Positions 45,270-54,130 of a DNA stretch of 64,000 nucleotides are shown one piece after another. How positions within the stretch are numbered: position 1 is the first letter of the stretch; every line of letters starts with the position of its first letter. The notes beneath the pieces are model-generated. The model was not told where the DNA came from. It did no database searches and saw nothing but the letters and a program-made list of their open reading frames with translations. Made by a program: the position numbers and the translations under genes. The DNA comes from Amycolatopsis keratiniphila subsp. keratiniphila. Lineage in GTDB: Bacteria; Actinomycetota; Actinomycetes; Mycobacteriales; Pseudonocardiaceae. The stretch is from assembly GCF_001620365.2 (NCBI RefSeq), contig NZ_LQMT02000039.1:253567-317566 (forward strand), read 5' to 3'.

Positions 45270-46186
45270 CCGACGACCTCCGGTACCTGGCCGGCGCCGT
45301 ACTCGACGGCTTCGGCGGTGAGTTGCATGTATGCCTGTTCGAGCGAGCCGGCGAGCGGCTTCAGCTCGTGGAGGGTCGCCCCCGCGGCGAACGCGAGCTC
45401 GCCGATGGTGTCGCTGTCCATTTCGGACACGACGAGCGCGCCGTCCTCCTCGCGGAATTCGGCGCCCTTCTCGGTCAGCGCCGTCCGCAGCTCGGGCAGA
45501 TGCGGGCTGCGGACCCGCACGCCGAGGCCCTTCGCGCGGCCGACGAAGTCTTCCATCGTGCCCTGGTAGATCAGCTTTCCCCGCCCGATCACGACGAGGT
45601 CCTGCGCGGTCTGCGCCATCTCCGGCAGCAGGTGGCTGGACACGAACACGGTGCGCCCCTCGGCGGCGAGCGCGTGCATCAGCTTCCTGATCCAGACGAT
45701 GCCCTCGGGGTCGAGCCCGTTCACCGGCTCGTCGAATAGCAGCACCCGGGGGTCGCCCAGCAGCGCCGTGGCGATCCCGAGCCGCTGCGACATCCCGAGC
45801 GAGAACTGCCCGGCTCGTTTGCGGGCGACCGGCTCCAGCCCGACGAGCCGGAGCACCTCGTCGACGCGTTTGTCCGGGAGGCCGTTGGTCGCGGCGATCC
45901 ACCGGAGGTGTTCGCGCGCGGTGCGGCCGGGATGCCGCCAGGTGGCGTCGATCATGCCGCCGACCGTCCGAAGTGGATCATGCAGCTCGCGGTAGGCCTT
46001 GCCGTCGATCGTCACCGAACCCGACGTGGGGTTGTCGAGGCCGAGCATCATCCGCATGGTGGTGGACTTCCCCGCCCCGTTGGGGCCGAGGAATCCGGTC
46101 ACCCGTCCTGCTTCGGCGGTGAAGGAAAGATCGTCGACGGCGAGCTTGTCGCCGTAGCGTTTCGTGAGTCCGGTGGCTTCGATCAT
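45266..46186 (-). CDS. ABC transporter ATP-binding protein, cassette A
   Basis: 306 residues, DrrA/CcmA-like: Walker A GPNGAGKST, signature SLGMSQRLGIA, Walker B VLLFDEPVNGLDPEG, then a C-terminal extension with a regulatory-type domain. Such ATPases with ABC-2 permeases export drugs or lipids. ATG at 46184-46186 follows GGAGGG; the open frame upstream is not conserved. Paralog of 47095-48033. Confidence 0.92.
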   Translation of the reverse strand: MIEATGLTKRYGDKLAVDDLSFTAEAGRVTGFLGPNGAGKSTTMRMMLGLDNPTSGSVTIDGKAYRELHDPLRTVGGMIDATWRHPGRTAREHLRWIAATNGLPDKRVDEVLRLVGLEPVARKRAGQFSLGMSQRLGIATALLGDPRVLLFDEPVNGLDPEGIVWIRKLMHALAAEGRTVFVSSHLLPEMAQTAQDLVVIGRGKLIYQGTMEDFVGRAKGLGVRVRSPHLPELRTALTEKGAEFREEDGALVVSEMDSDTIGELAFAAGATLHELKPLAGSLEQAYMQLTAEAVEYGAGQVPEVVG

Positions 46187-46224
46187 CAGCCCTCCCTCCA
46201 GGTGGATTCCGACATTACGCGGGA

Positions 46225-46263
46225 AAGGACCGGGCTGCCCCCCGATAAGGCGGCCCGGTCCTT
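46225..46263. terminator. Hairpin between the ABC cassettes
   Basis: 15-bp arms AAGGACCGGGCTGCC and GGCGGCCCGGTCCTT with one G-T type mismatch. With the next hairpin it separates cassette B from cassette A. Confidence 0.7.
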
Positions 46264-46283
46264 GTTCCCCTTTTTCTCCCCGT

Positions 46284-46317
46284 CCGGACGTCTCGCTCCC
46301 CCGAGTGGGACGTCCGG
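46284..46317. terminator. Second hairpin between the ABC cassettes
   Basis: Perfect 9-bp arms CCGGACGTC / GACGTCCGG, 16-nt loop, 22 bp after the cassette B permease stop on the minus strand. Confidence 0.6.
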
Positions 46318-46338
46318 CCTTCTCCCCTGTGGAAGTCC

Positions 46339-47067
46339 TTACGCGTCGCGCTTGTTCGCGACGACCAGCGAGATGACCAGCAGCACCAGCGCGAAACCGG
46401 CGAAGTAGGCCAGCGAGCCGGCTTGGCTCAGCGGAGCGTCCGCCGCGGCGGGGCCCCCGGTGAGGAACCGGTCGGCGACGTGGAACGGCATCCAGTCGTA
46501 GATGTCCTTGCCGATCTTCGGGATGAGCTGGATCAGGTTCTCCACCGCGAGGGCGTAGATCAGCACGAGCGAGATGGCGCCGGCGCTGTGCCGGATCAGG
46601 ATGCCGACGGCGATCGCGATCACCGAGGCGAGGGCGAACACCACGCCCACCCCGGCGACGCTGATCCATTCCGCGGTGGTGTTCAGCATGAGGTCTTCCG
46701 GCCGCATGGCCGAAGCGAGGCCCCAGGCGCCGAACGCGGCGATCTCGCCGATCACGAGCGACAGGATCGCGACCACGCCGGTCTTGGCCAGCAGTGCCGA
46801 AGTGCGGTTCGGCACGGCCTGGAAGGTGGTCCGGATGGTGCTGAAACGGTATTCGGTGGTCACCGAAAGCGCGGCGAGCACCATGATCACGGCCATGCCG
46901 AAGCCGTAACCGAACTGGGTGAGGCTGACGTCGGTGAGTTCCCCGTCGGGCGCGGCACTGGAGATGATGGCGGCGAAGCCGATCACGACCGCGAGTGCGG
47001 CCAGCGCGCACCACCACGGTGAGCGGGTGGTGAACAGCTTGATGCGTTCCACGGCGAGCAGAGTCAT
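46339..47067 (-). CDS. ABC-2 type permease, cassette B
   Basis: 242 residues, six spans; MTLLAVERIKLFTTRSPWWC and SVTTEYRFSTIRTTFQAVPNRTSALLAK match the cassette A permease. It follows its ATPase by 27 bp. Together they form an exporter of unknown substrate. Confidence 0.88.
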   Translation of the reverse strand: MTLLAVERIKLFTTRSPWWCALAALAVVIGFAAIISSAAPDGELTDVSLTQFGYGFGMAVIMVLAALSVTTEYRFSTIRTTFQAVPNRTSALLAKTGVVAILSLVIGEIAAFGAWGLASAMRPEDLMLNTTAEWISVAGVGVVFALASVIAIAVGILIRHSAGAISLVLIYALAVENLIQLIPKIGKDIYDWMPFHVADRFLTGGPAAADAPLSQAGSLAYFAGFALVLLVISLVVANKRDA

Positions 47068-47094
47068 GGCTTTTCTTTCCTCGAAAGGTGGCGG

Positions 47095-48033
47095 CTACTG
47101 GGCGGCGGTGACCACTTCGGCGGCCTCGGCTTCGAGACCGGTGTGGTACTCGACCGAATCGCCGGTGATCTGCATGAAGGCCTGCTCCAGGGAGCCGGTC
47201 TGCGGGCTGAGCTCGTGCAGCACGATCTGATTGGCCGCGGCGATCTCGCCGATCTTGTCACTGTCCAAACCGGACACCACGAGCGCGCGGTCGGCGTCGG
47301 TGACCTGAGCGCTCGCCTGCGTCAGCGCGGTGCGCAACGCGGGCAGCTGCGGAGAACGGACCTTGACCGTGTTTTCGGCGGCCCGCGCCACGAAGTCCTC
47401 GGTGGAGGACTGGGAGATCAGCCGGCCCTTGCCGATCACGACCAGGTGGCTCGCGGTCAGCGCCATCTCCGAAAGCAGGTGCGAGGAAACGAATACCGTG
47501 CGGCCTTCGTCGGCAAGCCGGTGCATGAACTTCCGGATCCAGAGGATGCCTTCGGGGTCGAGGCCGTTGACGGGCTCGTCGAAGAGAAGGACCTCCGGGT
47601 CGCCCAGCAGTGCCGCCGCGATCCCCAGCCGCTGCGACATGCCGAGGGAGAAACCGCCGGCGCGCTTTCCGGCGACGCTGGTGAGCCCGACGATCTCGAG
47701 CACCTCGTCGACCCGGCTTTCCGCGATCTTGTTGGACTTCGCCATCCACCGCAGATGCGCCCGCGCCGACCGGTTGGGGTGCACCCATTTGGCGTCCAGC
47801 AGCGCGCCGACGGTCCGCAGCGGTTCCTTGAGCTCGCGGTAGAGCTTGCCCCCGATGCGCACCTGGCCCGCGGTCGGGTTGTCCAGGCCCAGGATCATCC
47901 GCATGGTCGTGGACTTGCCCGCCCCGTTGGGGCCGAGGAACCCGGTGACCTCACCCGCCGCGACGGAGAAGGACAGGTCGTTCACCGCCAGTGTCTTGCC
48001 GTACCGCTTGGTGAGGCCCACTGCCTCGATCAT
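47095..48033 (-). CDS. ABC transporter ATP-binding protein, cassette B
   Basis: 312 residues: Walker A GPNGAGKST, signature FSLGMSQRLGIA, Walker B VLLFDEPVNGLDPEG, nearly identical in these blocks to cassette A. ATG at 48031-48033 (MIEAVGLTKRYGK) follows GGGGAG; the frame is open 125 codons further but without similarity. It is divergent from the TetR gene, whose operator at 48202 probably also governs it. Confidence 0.92.
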   Translation of the reverse strand: MIEAVGLTKRYGKTLAVNDLSFSVAAGEVTGFLGPNGAGKSTTMRMILGLDNPTAGQVRIGGKLYRELKEPLRTVGALLDAKWVHPNRSARAHLRWMAKSNKIAESRVDEVLEIVGLTSVAGKRAGGFSLGMSQRLGIAAALLGDPEVLLFDEPVNGLDPEGILWIRKFMHRLADEGRTVFVSSHLLSEMALTASHLVVIGKGRLISQSSTEDFVARAAENTVKVRSPQLPALRTALTQASAQVTDADRALVVSGLDSDKIGEIAAANQIVLHELSPQTGSLEQAFMQITGDSVEYHTGLEAEAAEVVTAAQ

Positions 48034-48201
48034 GTCTGCTCCCCTCGGCGACTGCGAGAACAATCGTCGTCCATGTGGGTGGCCGAGCGCGTCATCCTGA
48101 GGTGCCAACCTGATACCCGACCTGAGACGTAGCTTGCCGTCTTCCGGCGGCGTACGCGATCGGTGATACCCCTGAGAGTGACCCTGATTCGCCAGGGTTA
48201 A

Positions 48202-48215
48202 TGAACCGTGGTTCA
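48202..48215. promoter_or_regulatory. TetR operator TGAACC-GT-GGTTCA
   Basis: A 6+2+6 inverted repeat ending 8 bp before the TetR start and overlapping its AT-rich -10 region, in the divergent gap with the ABC cassette. It fits autorepression by the adjacent TetR protein. Confidence 0.6.
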
Positions 48216-48223
48216 ATAATCGC

Positions 48224-48802
48224 ATGGCGAGGCCCCGGAGCATCACGGACGAACGATTGCTGACCGCGGCGGGAACCGTGATCGGCATGGTCGGGCCGGG
48301 TTTCACGCTGGCCCAGGTGGCGGCGGAGGCCGGGGTGGCGGTCGGCACCGTCGCCCAGCGGTTCGGTTCGAAGAACGGTCTCCTGCTGGCGTTGAGCCGG
48401 GAGAACACGCGCTCCGTCGTGGAAGCGATGCGGGAATGCGGTGAGCTGGCCGATCCCGTGGAAGCGCTACGGGCGGCGGTCGTCGTGGTCTACGAGGGCC
48501 TTGGCGACGGGGAGACCGCGGCGAACCATCTCGGGCAGCTGGGGGTGGACATCGGCGATCCGGGGTTGCGTGCGCTGCTCGGTGAACATTTCACCGCCGT
48601 GGAAGCGGAATTGCGCAAGCTGGTGCGCGTCGCGGCGCGTGACCTGCCGGGCGCGCCCGGTGTCGTCCGCGCCGCGCGAGTGCTGCTGGGGGTGGCGAAC
48701 GGGGCCGCGCTGGACTGGTCGATCCGGCCGAAGGGCCGGATCACCGAACGGTTGGGGCAAGACGTGGACGCGGTGCTGACCGCGTGGAAGGGAGTGTCCT
48801 GA
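48224..48802 (+). CDS. TetR family transcriptional regulator
   Basis: 192 residues: N-terminal helix-turn-helix FTLAQVAAEAGVAVGTVAQRFGSKNGLLLAL, then a helical ligand-binding domain. It likely represses itself, the downstream SDR gene and the divergent ABC cassettes via TGAACCGTGGTTCA. The SDR start follows its stop with no gap. Confidence 0.9.
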   Translation: MARPRSITDERLLTAAGTVIGMVGPGFTLAQVAAEAGVAVGTVAQRFGSKNGLLLALSRENTRSVVEAMRECGELADPVEALRAAVVVVYEGLGDGETAANHLGQLGVDIGDPGLRALLGEHFTAVEAELRKLVRVAARDLPGAPGVVRAARVLLGVANGAALDWSIRPKGRITERLGQDVDAVLTAWKGVS

Positions 48803-49714
48803 ATGGACCGGAAAGTGGCCGTGGTCACGGGGGCGACGCGGGGATGTGGCCGGGCGATCGCGGTGGAACTGGGCAGGCTCGGCTGGACGGTGTTCGTCAC
48901 CGGCCGCACGACGCGGGAGCACCAGTCCCCGATGAAGCGTTCGGAGACGATCGAAGACACCGCTGAGCTCGTCGACGCGGCGGGCGGCCGGGGGATCCCC
49001 GTCCGGACCGACTTCACCGTCGTGTCCGATGTGGACGCGCTGAAGGCGCGGATCGAGTCCGAAGTGGACGGCCGGATCGACGTCCTGGTCGACGACGTCT
49101 GGGGCGGCGACCAGTTCGCGGATTTCGAGGGGGCGTACTGGGACTCCAGCCTCGACGACGCGCTCACGCTGGTGCACAACGCGATCGACACGCATCTGAT
49201 CGCGCTGCACCGGCTGCTCCCGCTGGTGGTGAAGCGGGAGGGCGGGCTCGTCCTCGAGGTCACCGACGGCGACCACGACGAGTACGTCGGCGCGGGGATC
49301 CCGTATTTCCTCGCGAAATGCGGGATCCGCGCGATCGGCAGGGCGCTCGGCGCCGAGCTGAAGAAGTACGGCTGCGTCGGGATGACCGTCACGCCGGGCT
49401 TCCTGCGTTCGGAAGCCATGCTCGACTACTTCAAGGTCACCGAGGAGACGTGGCGTGACGCGGTCGGCAAGGCCGCGCCGGTCGATTTCGCGATCTCGGA
49501 GACCCCGGCGCTGCTCGGGCGCGGTGTCGCGAAGCTGGCGACCGACCCGGAGGTCTCGCGGTTCGCGGGCAAGACGCTGGCGTCGTGGACGTTGATGAAC
49601 GAGTACGGCCTCACCGACGTCGACGGCTCGCGTCCCGACTTCGGCAAGTGGATGGCCGAAGTCCGGGACACGGGCAAGGACCCGGCGACGGCGGATCACT
49701 CGCTGTACCGCTGA
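48803..49714 (+). CDS. SDR family oxidoreductase
   Basis: 303 residues with TGATRGCGRAIA cofactor motif and a Rossmann core, but the usual YxxxK lies in a variant (IPYFLAKCGIRAIGRAL, Tyr and Lys retained at YFLAK). Longer than classical SDRs by an insert (about 40-75). Substrate unknown; co-transcribed with the TetR regulator. Contains two copies of GTCCNNNGTGGAC 33 bp apart. Confidence 0.87.
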   Translation: MDRKVAVVTGATRGCGRAIAVELGRLGWTVFVTGRTTREHQSPMKRSETIEDTAELVDAAGGRGIPVRTDFTVVSDVDALKARIESEVDGRIDVLVDDVWGGDQFADFEGAYWDSSLDDALTLVHNAIDTHLIALHRLLPLVVKREGGLVLEVTDGDHDEYVGAGIPYFLAKCGIRAIGRALGAELKKYGCVGMTVTPGFLRSEAMLDYFKVTEETWRDAVGKAAPVDFAISETPALLGRGVAKLATDPEVSRFAGKTLASWTLMNEYGLTDVDGSRPDFGKWMAEVRDTGKDPATADHSLYR

Positions 49715-49735
49715 GGGATCGTGCCGGCCGGGGAG

Positions 49736-50149
49736 CTACTTCTTCCCGGCCAGCACGTCCAGGTAGTGCTGGTTGAACATGACGCCGAGGACGTTGGCGA
49801 ACGGGTCGACGACGGCCGCGGTCACGAAGCCCGGCCCGCGCTCGATGATCGGCTCGTACTCCTTCGCGCCCTTCTCCAGCAGCTTCGCGAAGGCGTCCTC
49901 GACGTTGTCGACGGCCCAGTTCGCGATGGCGCCACCGGGGCCGGGCTGGGCCATCGGCGGCCGGAAGTCGCCGCGGACCAGGCCGAACTCGTGCTGGTAG
50001 TCGCCGATCCGGAACTCGACGTACGCCGGCGTCCCGTCGGGGCCGTTGCGGACGAAGTACGGCTCGATCCCGAAGAGATCGGAGTACCACTCGATCGCGG
50101 CGGCCATGTCGTCAGCGTAGAACGTGGTGGTGGTGAGACCTCGCAGCAT
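49736..50149 (-). CDS. VOC (glyoxalase/bleomycin-resistance) family protein
   Basis: 137 residues with two beta-alpha-beta-beta-beta modules: TTTFYADDMAAAIEWYSDLFG and VDNVEDAFAKLLEKGAKEYEPI, ending DPFANVLGVMFN (Asn in the place of a metal-binding Glu in many members). May be a lyase, dioxygenase or drug-binding protein; activity not predictable. Convergent with the SDR gene 21 bp away. Confidence 0.87.
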   Translation of the reverse strand: MLRGLTTTTFYADDMAAAIEWYSDLFGIEPYFVRNGPDGTPAYVEFRIGDYQHEFGLVRGDFRPPMAQPGPGGAIANWAVDNVEDAFAKLLEKGAKEYEPIIERGPGFVTAAVVDPFANVLGVMFNQHYLDVLAGKK

Positions 50150-50222
50150 TTCCTTCTCCTCAGGTAGTGGCTCTGAGAAGAAGGATTCACTGCAAAGTGC
50201 TCACCGAATGACCACTTTTCCG

Positions 50223-50275
50223 AACTCGCGTGATCGAAGGCCGATCACGCGAGTTCCGCCTCCAAGCACGCGTGA
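50223..50275. repeat. Inverted and direct copies of the 21-bp unit
   Basis: Perfect 14-bp arms AACTCGCGTGATCG / CGATCACGCGAGTT around AAGGC, followed by a further copy (AGCACGCGTGATCG) exactly 21 bp after the right arm. Same unit as 34952-35045. Confidence 0.85.
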
Positions 50276-50361
50276 TCGGGTTTCCGAAGGGACTCGTGAG
50301 TGGCGAGACTGCTCTGCGACACCACCAGACCCATCAGTCCCGCCAGTCACAGCAGGTGCGC

Positions 50362-50408
50362 GTGAAGGCCCCCTTCCCTCGGCTCAGCCGAGGAAACTCG
50401 ACCTTCAC
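50362..50408. repeat. Composite hairpin GTGAAGG/CCTTCAC
   Basis: Outer arms GTGAAGG and CCTTCAC enclose a strong inner stem CCTCGGC/GCCGAGG with a 3-nt loop. Confidence 0.6.
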
Positions 50409-50418
50409 ACCTTCCCCA

Positions 50419-50475
50419 AGTACATGAAGGCCCCCTTCACTGCGCTAGGCGCAATGAAGGGGGCCTTCATGTACT
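50419..50475. terminator. Long hairpin of the ATGAAGGGGGCC type
   Basis: Perfect 21-bp arms (AGTACATGAAGGCCCCCTT...) with a 15-nt loop that itself pairs (TGCGC/GCGCA). It lies 37 bp past the response regulator stop on the minus strand and can end that operon. Its core resembles the 23818 hairpin. Confidence 0.8.
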
Positions 50476-50512
50476 ACATGAGCGAGCGAGCGTGACAGTG
50501 GCGCAGTGAGGC

Positions 50513-51169
50513 TCAGGTGACCCCGGGACGCGCCAGCCCGGTCTCGTAGGCGAGCACCACGGCCTGCACCCGGTCGCGCAGATCCAGCTTCGACAAAATC
50601 CGCCCCACGTGCGTCTTCACCGTCGCCTCGGACAGGAACAGCGTCTCCGCGATCTCCAGGTTCGAGAGGCCCTTCGCGATCAGCACGAGCACCTCCCGCT
50701 CCCGTTCGGTGAGGACGTCCAGCTCGGCCGCGTCGCGCATCGGCTTCCCGCCGCCGCCGACGAACCGGTCGAGCAGCCGCCTGGTCACCGACGGCGAGAC
50801 CACGGCGTCGCCCGAAGCGACCGCCCGCAGCGCCGACACCAGGTGATCCGGCTGCGTGTCCTTCAGCAGGAAGCCGCTGGCCCCGCCCTGCAACGCCGAA
50901 TAGACGTACTCGTCCAGATCGAACGTCGTCATCACGAGCACACGCGCCGTCCCGGCCTCGACGATCCGCTTAGTCGCTTCGACCCCGTCCAGCACCGGCA
51001 TCCGGACGTCCATCAGCACGACATCGGGCCGCAGTTCTTCGGCCAGCCGGATGGCCTGCGCGCCGTCACCCGCCTCACCGACGACATCGATGTCGGCCTG
51101 CGCGCCCAGGACCATCCGGAACCCGACGCGCATCAATTCCTGGTCGTCGACGACCACCACCCGTATCAC
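50513..51169 (-). CDS. NarL/FixJ-type response regulator
   Basis: 218 residues: receiver with Asp54 (VLMDVRMPV) and helix-turn-helix LTEREREVLVLIAKGLSNLEIAETLFLSEATVKTHVGR. It overlaps the kinase by 4 bp. Target genes not evident; no transporter is adjacent, unlike the first system. Confidence 0.93.
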   Translation of the reverse strand: MIRVVVVDDQELMRVGFRMVLGAQADIDVVGEAGDGAQAIRLAEELRPDVVLMDVRMPVLDGVEATKRIVEAGTARVLVMTTFDLDEYVYSALQGGASGFLLKDTQPDHLVSALRAVASGDAVVSPSVTRRLLDRFVGGGGKPMRDAAELDVLTEREREVLVLIAKGLSNLEIAETLFLSEATVKTHVGRILSKLDLRDRVQAVVLAYETGLARPGVT

Positions 51170-52389
51170 GTCGCCAACCTAACCGGGAGCCTCGCGTGCA
51201 CCTGCCACCCTCCACCGGGAGCGGGGCCGACCTCCAGCGTGCCGCCGAAGACGTTCGCCCGTTCCCTCATTCCGATCAATCCGTTCCCACCGGGGACGGT
51301 GAGCTTCCGCGGCGGCGCGGTGTGCGCCGCCACCTTCGTCGCCACGGGCACCAGCTGTTTCGCGCGGCCGGCGCCGTCGTCGGTGACCTTGACGTCGATC
51401 ACGTCGGCCTCGCGGCGCACCACCACCTCGGCCTGCGCGCCCTGACCGGCGTGTTTCAGCGTGTTCGTCAGCGATTCCTGCACGATCCGGTACACGCCGA
51501 GGGAGACACCGGCGGGCAGCCCGGCCAGCGCTTCCGGACCGATCGCCAGCGTCACCGGCACACCCGCCTGGCGGATCCGGTCCGCCAGGTCGGTCAGCGC
51601 GGTGGCGTCCGGCTGCGGCACCCGCGGCTCGTCGTCACCGTCGCTGCGGAGCACGTCCAGCAGGCGCCGCAGTTCGGCGAGCGCGCCGCGGCCGGTCTCC
51701 GAAATCGTCTGCAGGGCCCGTTTCGCCATCTCGGGATTCCCGTCGACCGCGTAGGACGCGCCGTCGGCCTGCACGACCATCACGCTCACCGCGTGCGCGA
51801 CGACGTCGTGCAGCTCACGGGCGATACGTCCGCGCTCCTCGCCGACGGCGATCCTGGTCGCCTGGTCCCGTTCCGTCTCAAGCAGATGCAACCTGGCTTC
51901 CACCTCCTCGTGATAGGCGCGCCTCGCGCCGGCGAACTCACCGAGCGTCCAGCACAGCGCGGTGGAGAACAGGGCGATGATCGCCAGGATCCACACGTCC
52001 TCCGGTGTGTCGATCCACAGCTGGAGCCCCGAGACGACGACGGTCGCCAGCAGGTACAGCAGCCCCTGTTTGCGCCCGACGTACACCAGCACCGAGTAGA
52101 TACTGATCATCATCGCGAACGCGCTGGCCGCGCCCAGCTCCAGCGCGCTGTGCGGGATGCCGATCAGCAGCAGGAGATACGCCGACCACAGCGTCGCCTT
52201 CCGCCGGAAGACCAGCGGGGCGACCATCGCGATGTCCAGCGGCAGGACCACGTACCAGGGCGGCATCGGGACTTCGGGAGTCTCGGCCGCCGCCACGAAG
52301 AACAGCAGGTCCGTGAGCAGCAGGGCGACGGCGATGACACTGTCCCCGGCCATGGGGTGGGCACGCATCCAGAGGCTTAACCGTCGCAC
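51166..52389 (-). CDS. Sensor histidine kinase
   Basis: 407 residues: five or six N-terminal spans (about 15-165), HisKA_3 phospho-site RELHDVVAHAVSVMVVQADG and an ATPase domain (YRIVQESLTNTLKHA, GNGLIGMRERANVFGG). A DesK/NarX-like kinase of unknown stimulus, coupled to its response regulator. Divergent from the dynamin gene across 128 bp. Confidence 0.93.
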   Translation of the reverse strand: MRRLSLWMRAHPMAGDSVIAVALLLTDLLFFVAAAETPEVPMPPWYVVLPLDIAMVAPLVFRRKATLWSAYLLLLIGIPHSALELGAASAFAMMISIYSVLVYVGRKQGLLYLLATVVVSGLQLWIDTPEDVWILAIIALFSTALCWTLGEFAGARRAYHEEVEARLHLLETERDQATRIAVGEERGRIARELHDVVAHAVSVMVVQADGASYAVDGNPEMAKRALQTISETGRGALAELRRLLDVLRSDGDDEPRVPQPDATALTDLADRIRQAGVPVTLAIGPEALAGLPAGVSLGVYRIVQESLTNTLKHAGQGAQAEVVVRREADVIDVKVTDDGAGRAKQLVPVATKVAAHTAPPRKLTVPGGNGLIGMRERANVFGGTLEVGPAPGGGWQVHARLPVRLAT

Positions 52390-52517
52390 CTGGTAACACT
52401 ATGTCGGGCGATGCCGTCCGCGCGTCGGTCGCCGGTACCACCTTCGGTGCGACCCGAGGATGAGCGGCATGGCACGATTCTCCTCGGCGTGCTCGACGAC
52501 TGGGAGGGGTGGGCGCC

Positions 52518-54086
52518 GTGACCTCAGCGACGGAGCAGGGCCGTCTCGCCGGTCCGTTGTCGATGTCGGTGGCGAATCTCTGCCATCGCCTCCAGCCCCA
52601 GGTGTCCGCGCGGACCGCGGCGGGCTTCGCCGAAGTGCTGCGCAGGCTGGGCGGCCCGCTGCAGGTCGCCGTCGCGGGCCGGATCAAATCGGGGAAGTCC
52701 ACCCTGGTCAACGCGCTGATCGGGCGCCGGGTCGCACCGACCGACGTCGGCGAGTGCACCCGGCTGGTCACCCGGTTCCAGTACGGCACGGTCGACCGCG
52801 TCGAGATCGTCTTCAACGACGGCCGCAAACAGGTGCTGCCCTTCTCCGCCGACGGGATGATCCCGGCCGAGCTGGGCATCGACATCGACCAGGTCTCGCA
52901 TATCGAGGCGTACCTCACCAACGCGGTCCTGCAGGGCATGACCGTCATCGACACCCCGGGCCTCGGCTCGCTCGACGCCGCTTCGGTGTCGCGGACCGAG
53001 GAGCTGCTGGGCGCGGCGAAGCACCGCAAGCCCGACGATGACGAGGAGGAAGAAGAAGGTTCCGACGAGCTGGACGACACCTCGCGCAACGCCGTCGCGG
53101 GCGCGGAGGCCGTGCTCTACGTGGTCACCCAGGGCGTGCGCGCCGACGACCAGCAGGCGCTGGCCGCGTTCACCGCCGCGACCGCGAGCCGCGACGCGGG
53201 CCCGGTCAACGCGATCGCGGTGCTCAACAAGGCGGACACCATCGCGCCGGAGTCGGTCGAAGGCTCGGGCGGCGACGTGTGGAAGGCCGCGACGCTGCTG
53301 TCGGAAAAGCAGGCCTCGACACTGAAGCCCCGCGTCGCGGACGTGCTGCCGGTGATCGGGCTGATCGCGGAGTCGGCCGAGTCCGGCGGGTTCACCTCCC
53401 CTGACGCCGAGGCGCTGCGCCAGCTGGCCGAGATGGACGACGACATCCTCGAGACCATGCTGATCTCGGCGGACATCTTCACGAGCTGGGAATGCGACGT
53501 CGCGGCGGGCACCCGGCTGCGGCTGCTGGAGAAACTGGACCTGTTCGGCATCCGGTACGCCGTCGAGGCGATCCGGAAGGAACCCGAGATCACCGCGGGC
53601 TCGTTGCGGCGGAAGCTGCTCGACGCCTCCGGGCTCGAAGCCGTCCGCCAGCGGCTGAGCATCGTCTTCGCCGCCCGCGCCGACGGCATCAAGGCCGCCG
53701 CCGCGCTGGCTTCGGTCACCGCGCTGGCCCACGCGTCCGGCGACCCGGCCGAGCGGCAGCGCGTCCACGACGCGATCGAGGTCCTCCTCGCCAAACCCGA
53801 GGCGCATCAGCTGCGGCTGCTCGAAGCGCTCACGCTGGTCGCGTCCGGCGCGGTCGACATGCCCGAGGACCTGTCCGAGGAGGTGCTGAGGGTCGGGAGC
53901 AACGCCGACATCGGCGCCCAGCTCGGCAAGCCGGGCGCTCCCCGCGCCGAGCTCGCCGCCCATGCCCTCGAACGCGCCGGCTGGTGGCGCTCCTTCGCGT
54001 CCTTCGGCGCGACGCCCGCCCAGAGCCGCGTCGCGCACGTCGTGCACCGGGCCTACTTCCTCATCTGGCAGCAGATCCGCGACTGA
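52518..54086 (+). CDS. Dynamin-like GTPase, first copy
   Basis: About 522 residues: P-loop GRIKSGKST (near residue 55), switch Thr in GECTRL, DTPGLGS, and NKAD base-recognition motif. An acidic insert (DDDEEEEEGSDELDD) follows the G3 region. The C-terminal half is helical without an obvious span. Bacterial dynamins remodel or protect membranes; IniA/IniC of mycobacteria are relatives. GTG at 52518 has GGGAGGGG 8 nt upstream; the GTG at 52509 is too close to it. Confidence 0.87.
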   Translation: MTSATEQGRLAGPLSMSVANLCHRLQPQVSARTAAGFAEVLRRLGGPLQVAVAGRIKSGKSTLVNALIGRRVAPTDVGECTRLVTRFQYGTVDRVEIVFNDGRKQVLPFSADGMIPAELGIDIDQVSHIEAYLTNAVLQGMTVIDTPGLGSLDAASVSRTEELLGAAKHRKPDDDEEEEEGSDELDDTSRNAVAGAEAVLYVVTQGVRADDQQALAAFTAATASRDAGPVNAIAVLNKADTIAPESVEGSGGDVWKAATLLSEKQASTLKPRVADVLPVIGLIAESAESGGFTSPDAEALRQLAEMDDDILETMLISADIFTSWECDVAAGTRLRLLEKLDLFGIRYAVEAIRKEPEITAGSLRRKLLDASGLEAVRQRLSIVFAARADGIKAAAALASVTALAHASGDPAERQRVHDAIEVLLAKPEAHQLRLLEALTLVASGAVDMPEDLSEEVLRVGSNADIGAQLGKPGAPRAELAAHALERAGWWRSFASFGATPAQSRVAHVVHRAYFLIWQQIRD

Positions 54087-54102
54087 CCTCCCGCATTGAT
54101 AA

Positions 54103-54116
54103 ACCGAGCGCTCGGT
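54103..54116. promoter_or_regulatory. TetR operator ACCGAGCGCTCGGT
   Basis: A perfect 14-bp palindrome directly upstream of an AT-rich -10 (TAATAAT) and the YqeB-like start at 54131. Closely resembles known TetR operators with CGAGCGCTCG cores; the gene two downstream encodes TetR. Confidence 0.7.
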
Positions 54117-54130
54117 CTAATAATGAGTGC

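Larger units (their letters stand above)
50150..50512. other. 363-bp noncoding region with two repeat families
   Basis: Between the VOC gene start and the response regulator stop. It holds the ATCACGCGAG inverted repeat (50223-50275), a composite GTGAAGG/CCTTCAC hairpin (50362-50408) and the 21-bp-stem hairpin (50419-50475). No coding frame supported. Confidence 0.7.

Noticed and set aside
48467-49699. 410-codon minus-strand frame across TetR and SDR genes
   Set aside because: Shadow of two well-supported plus-strand genes.
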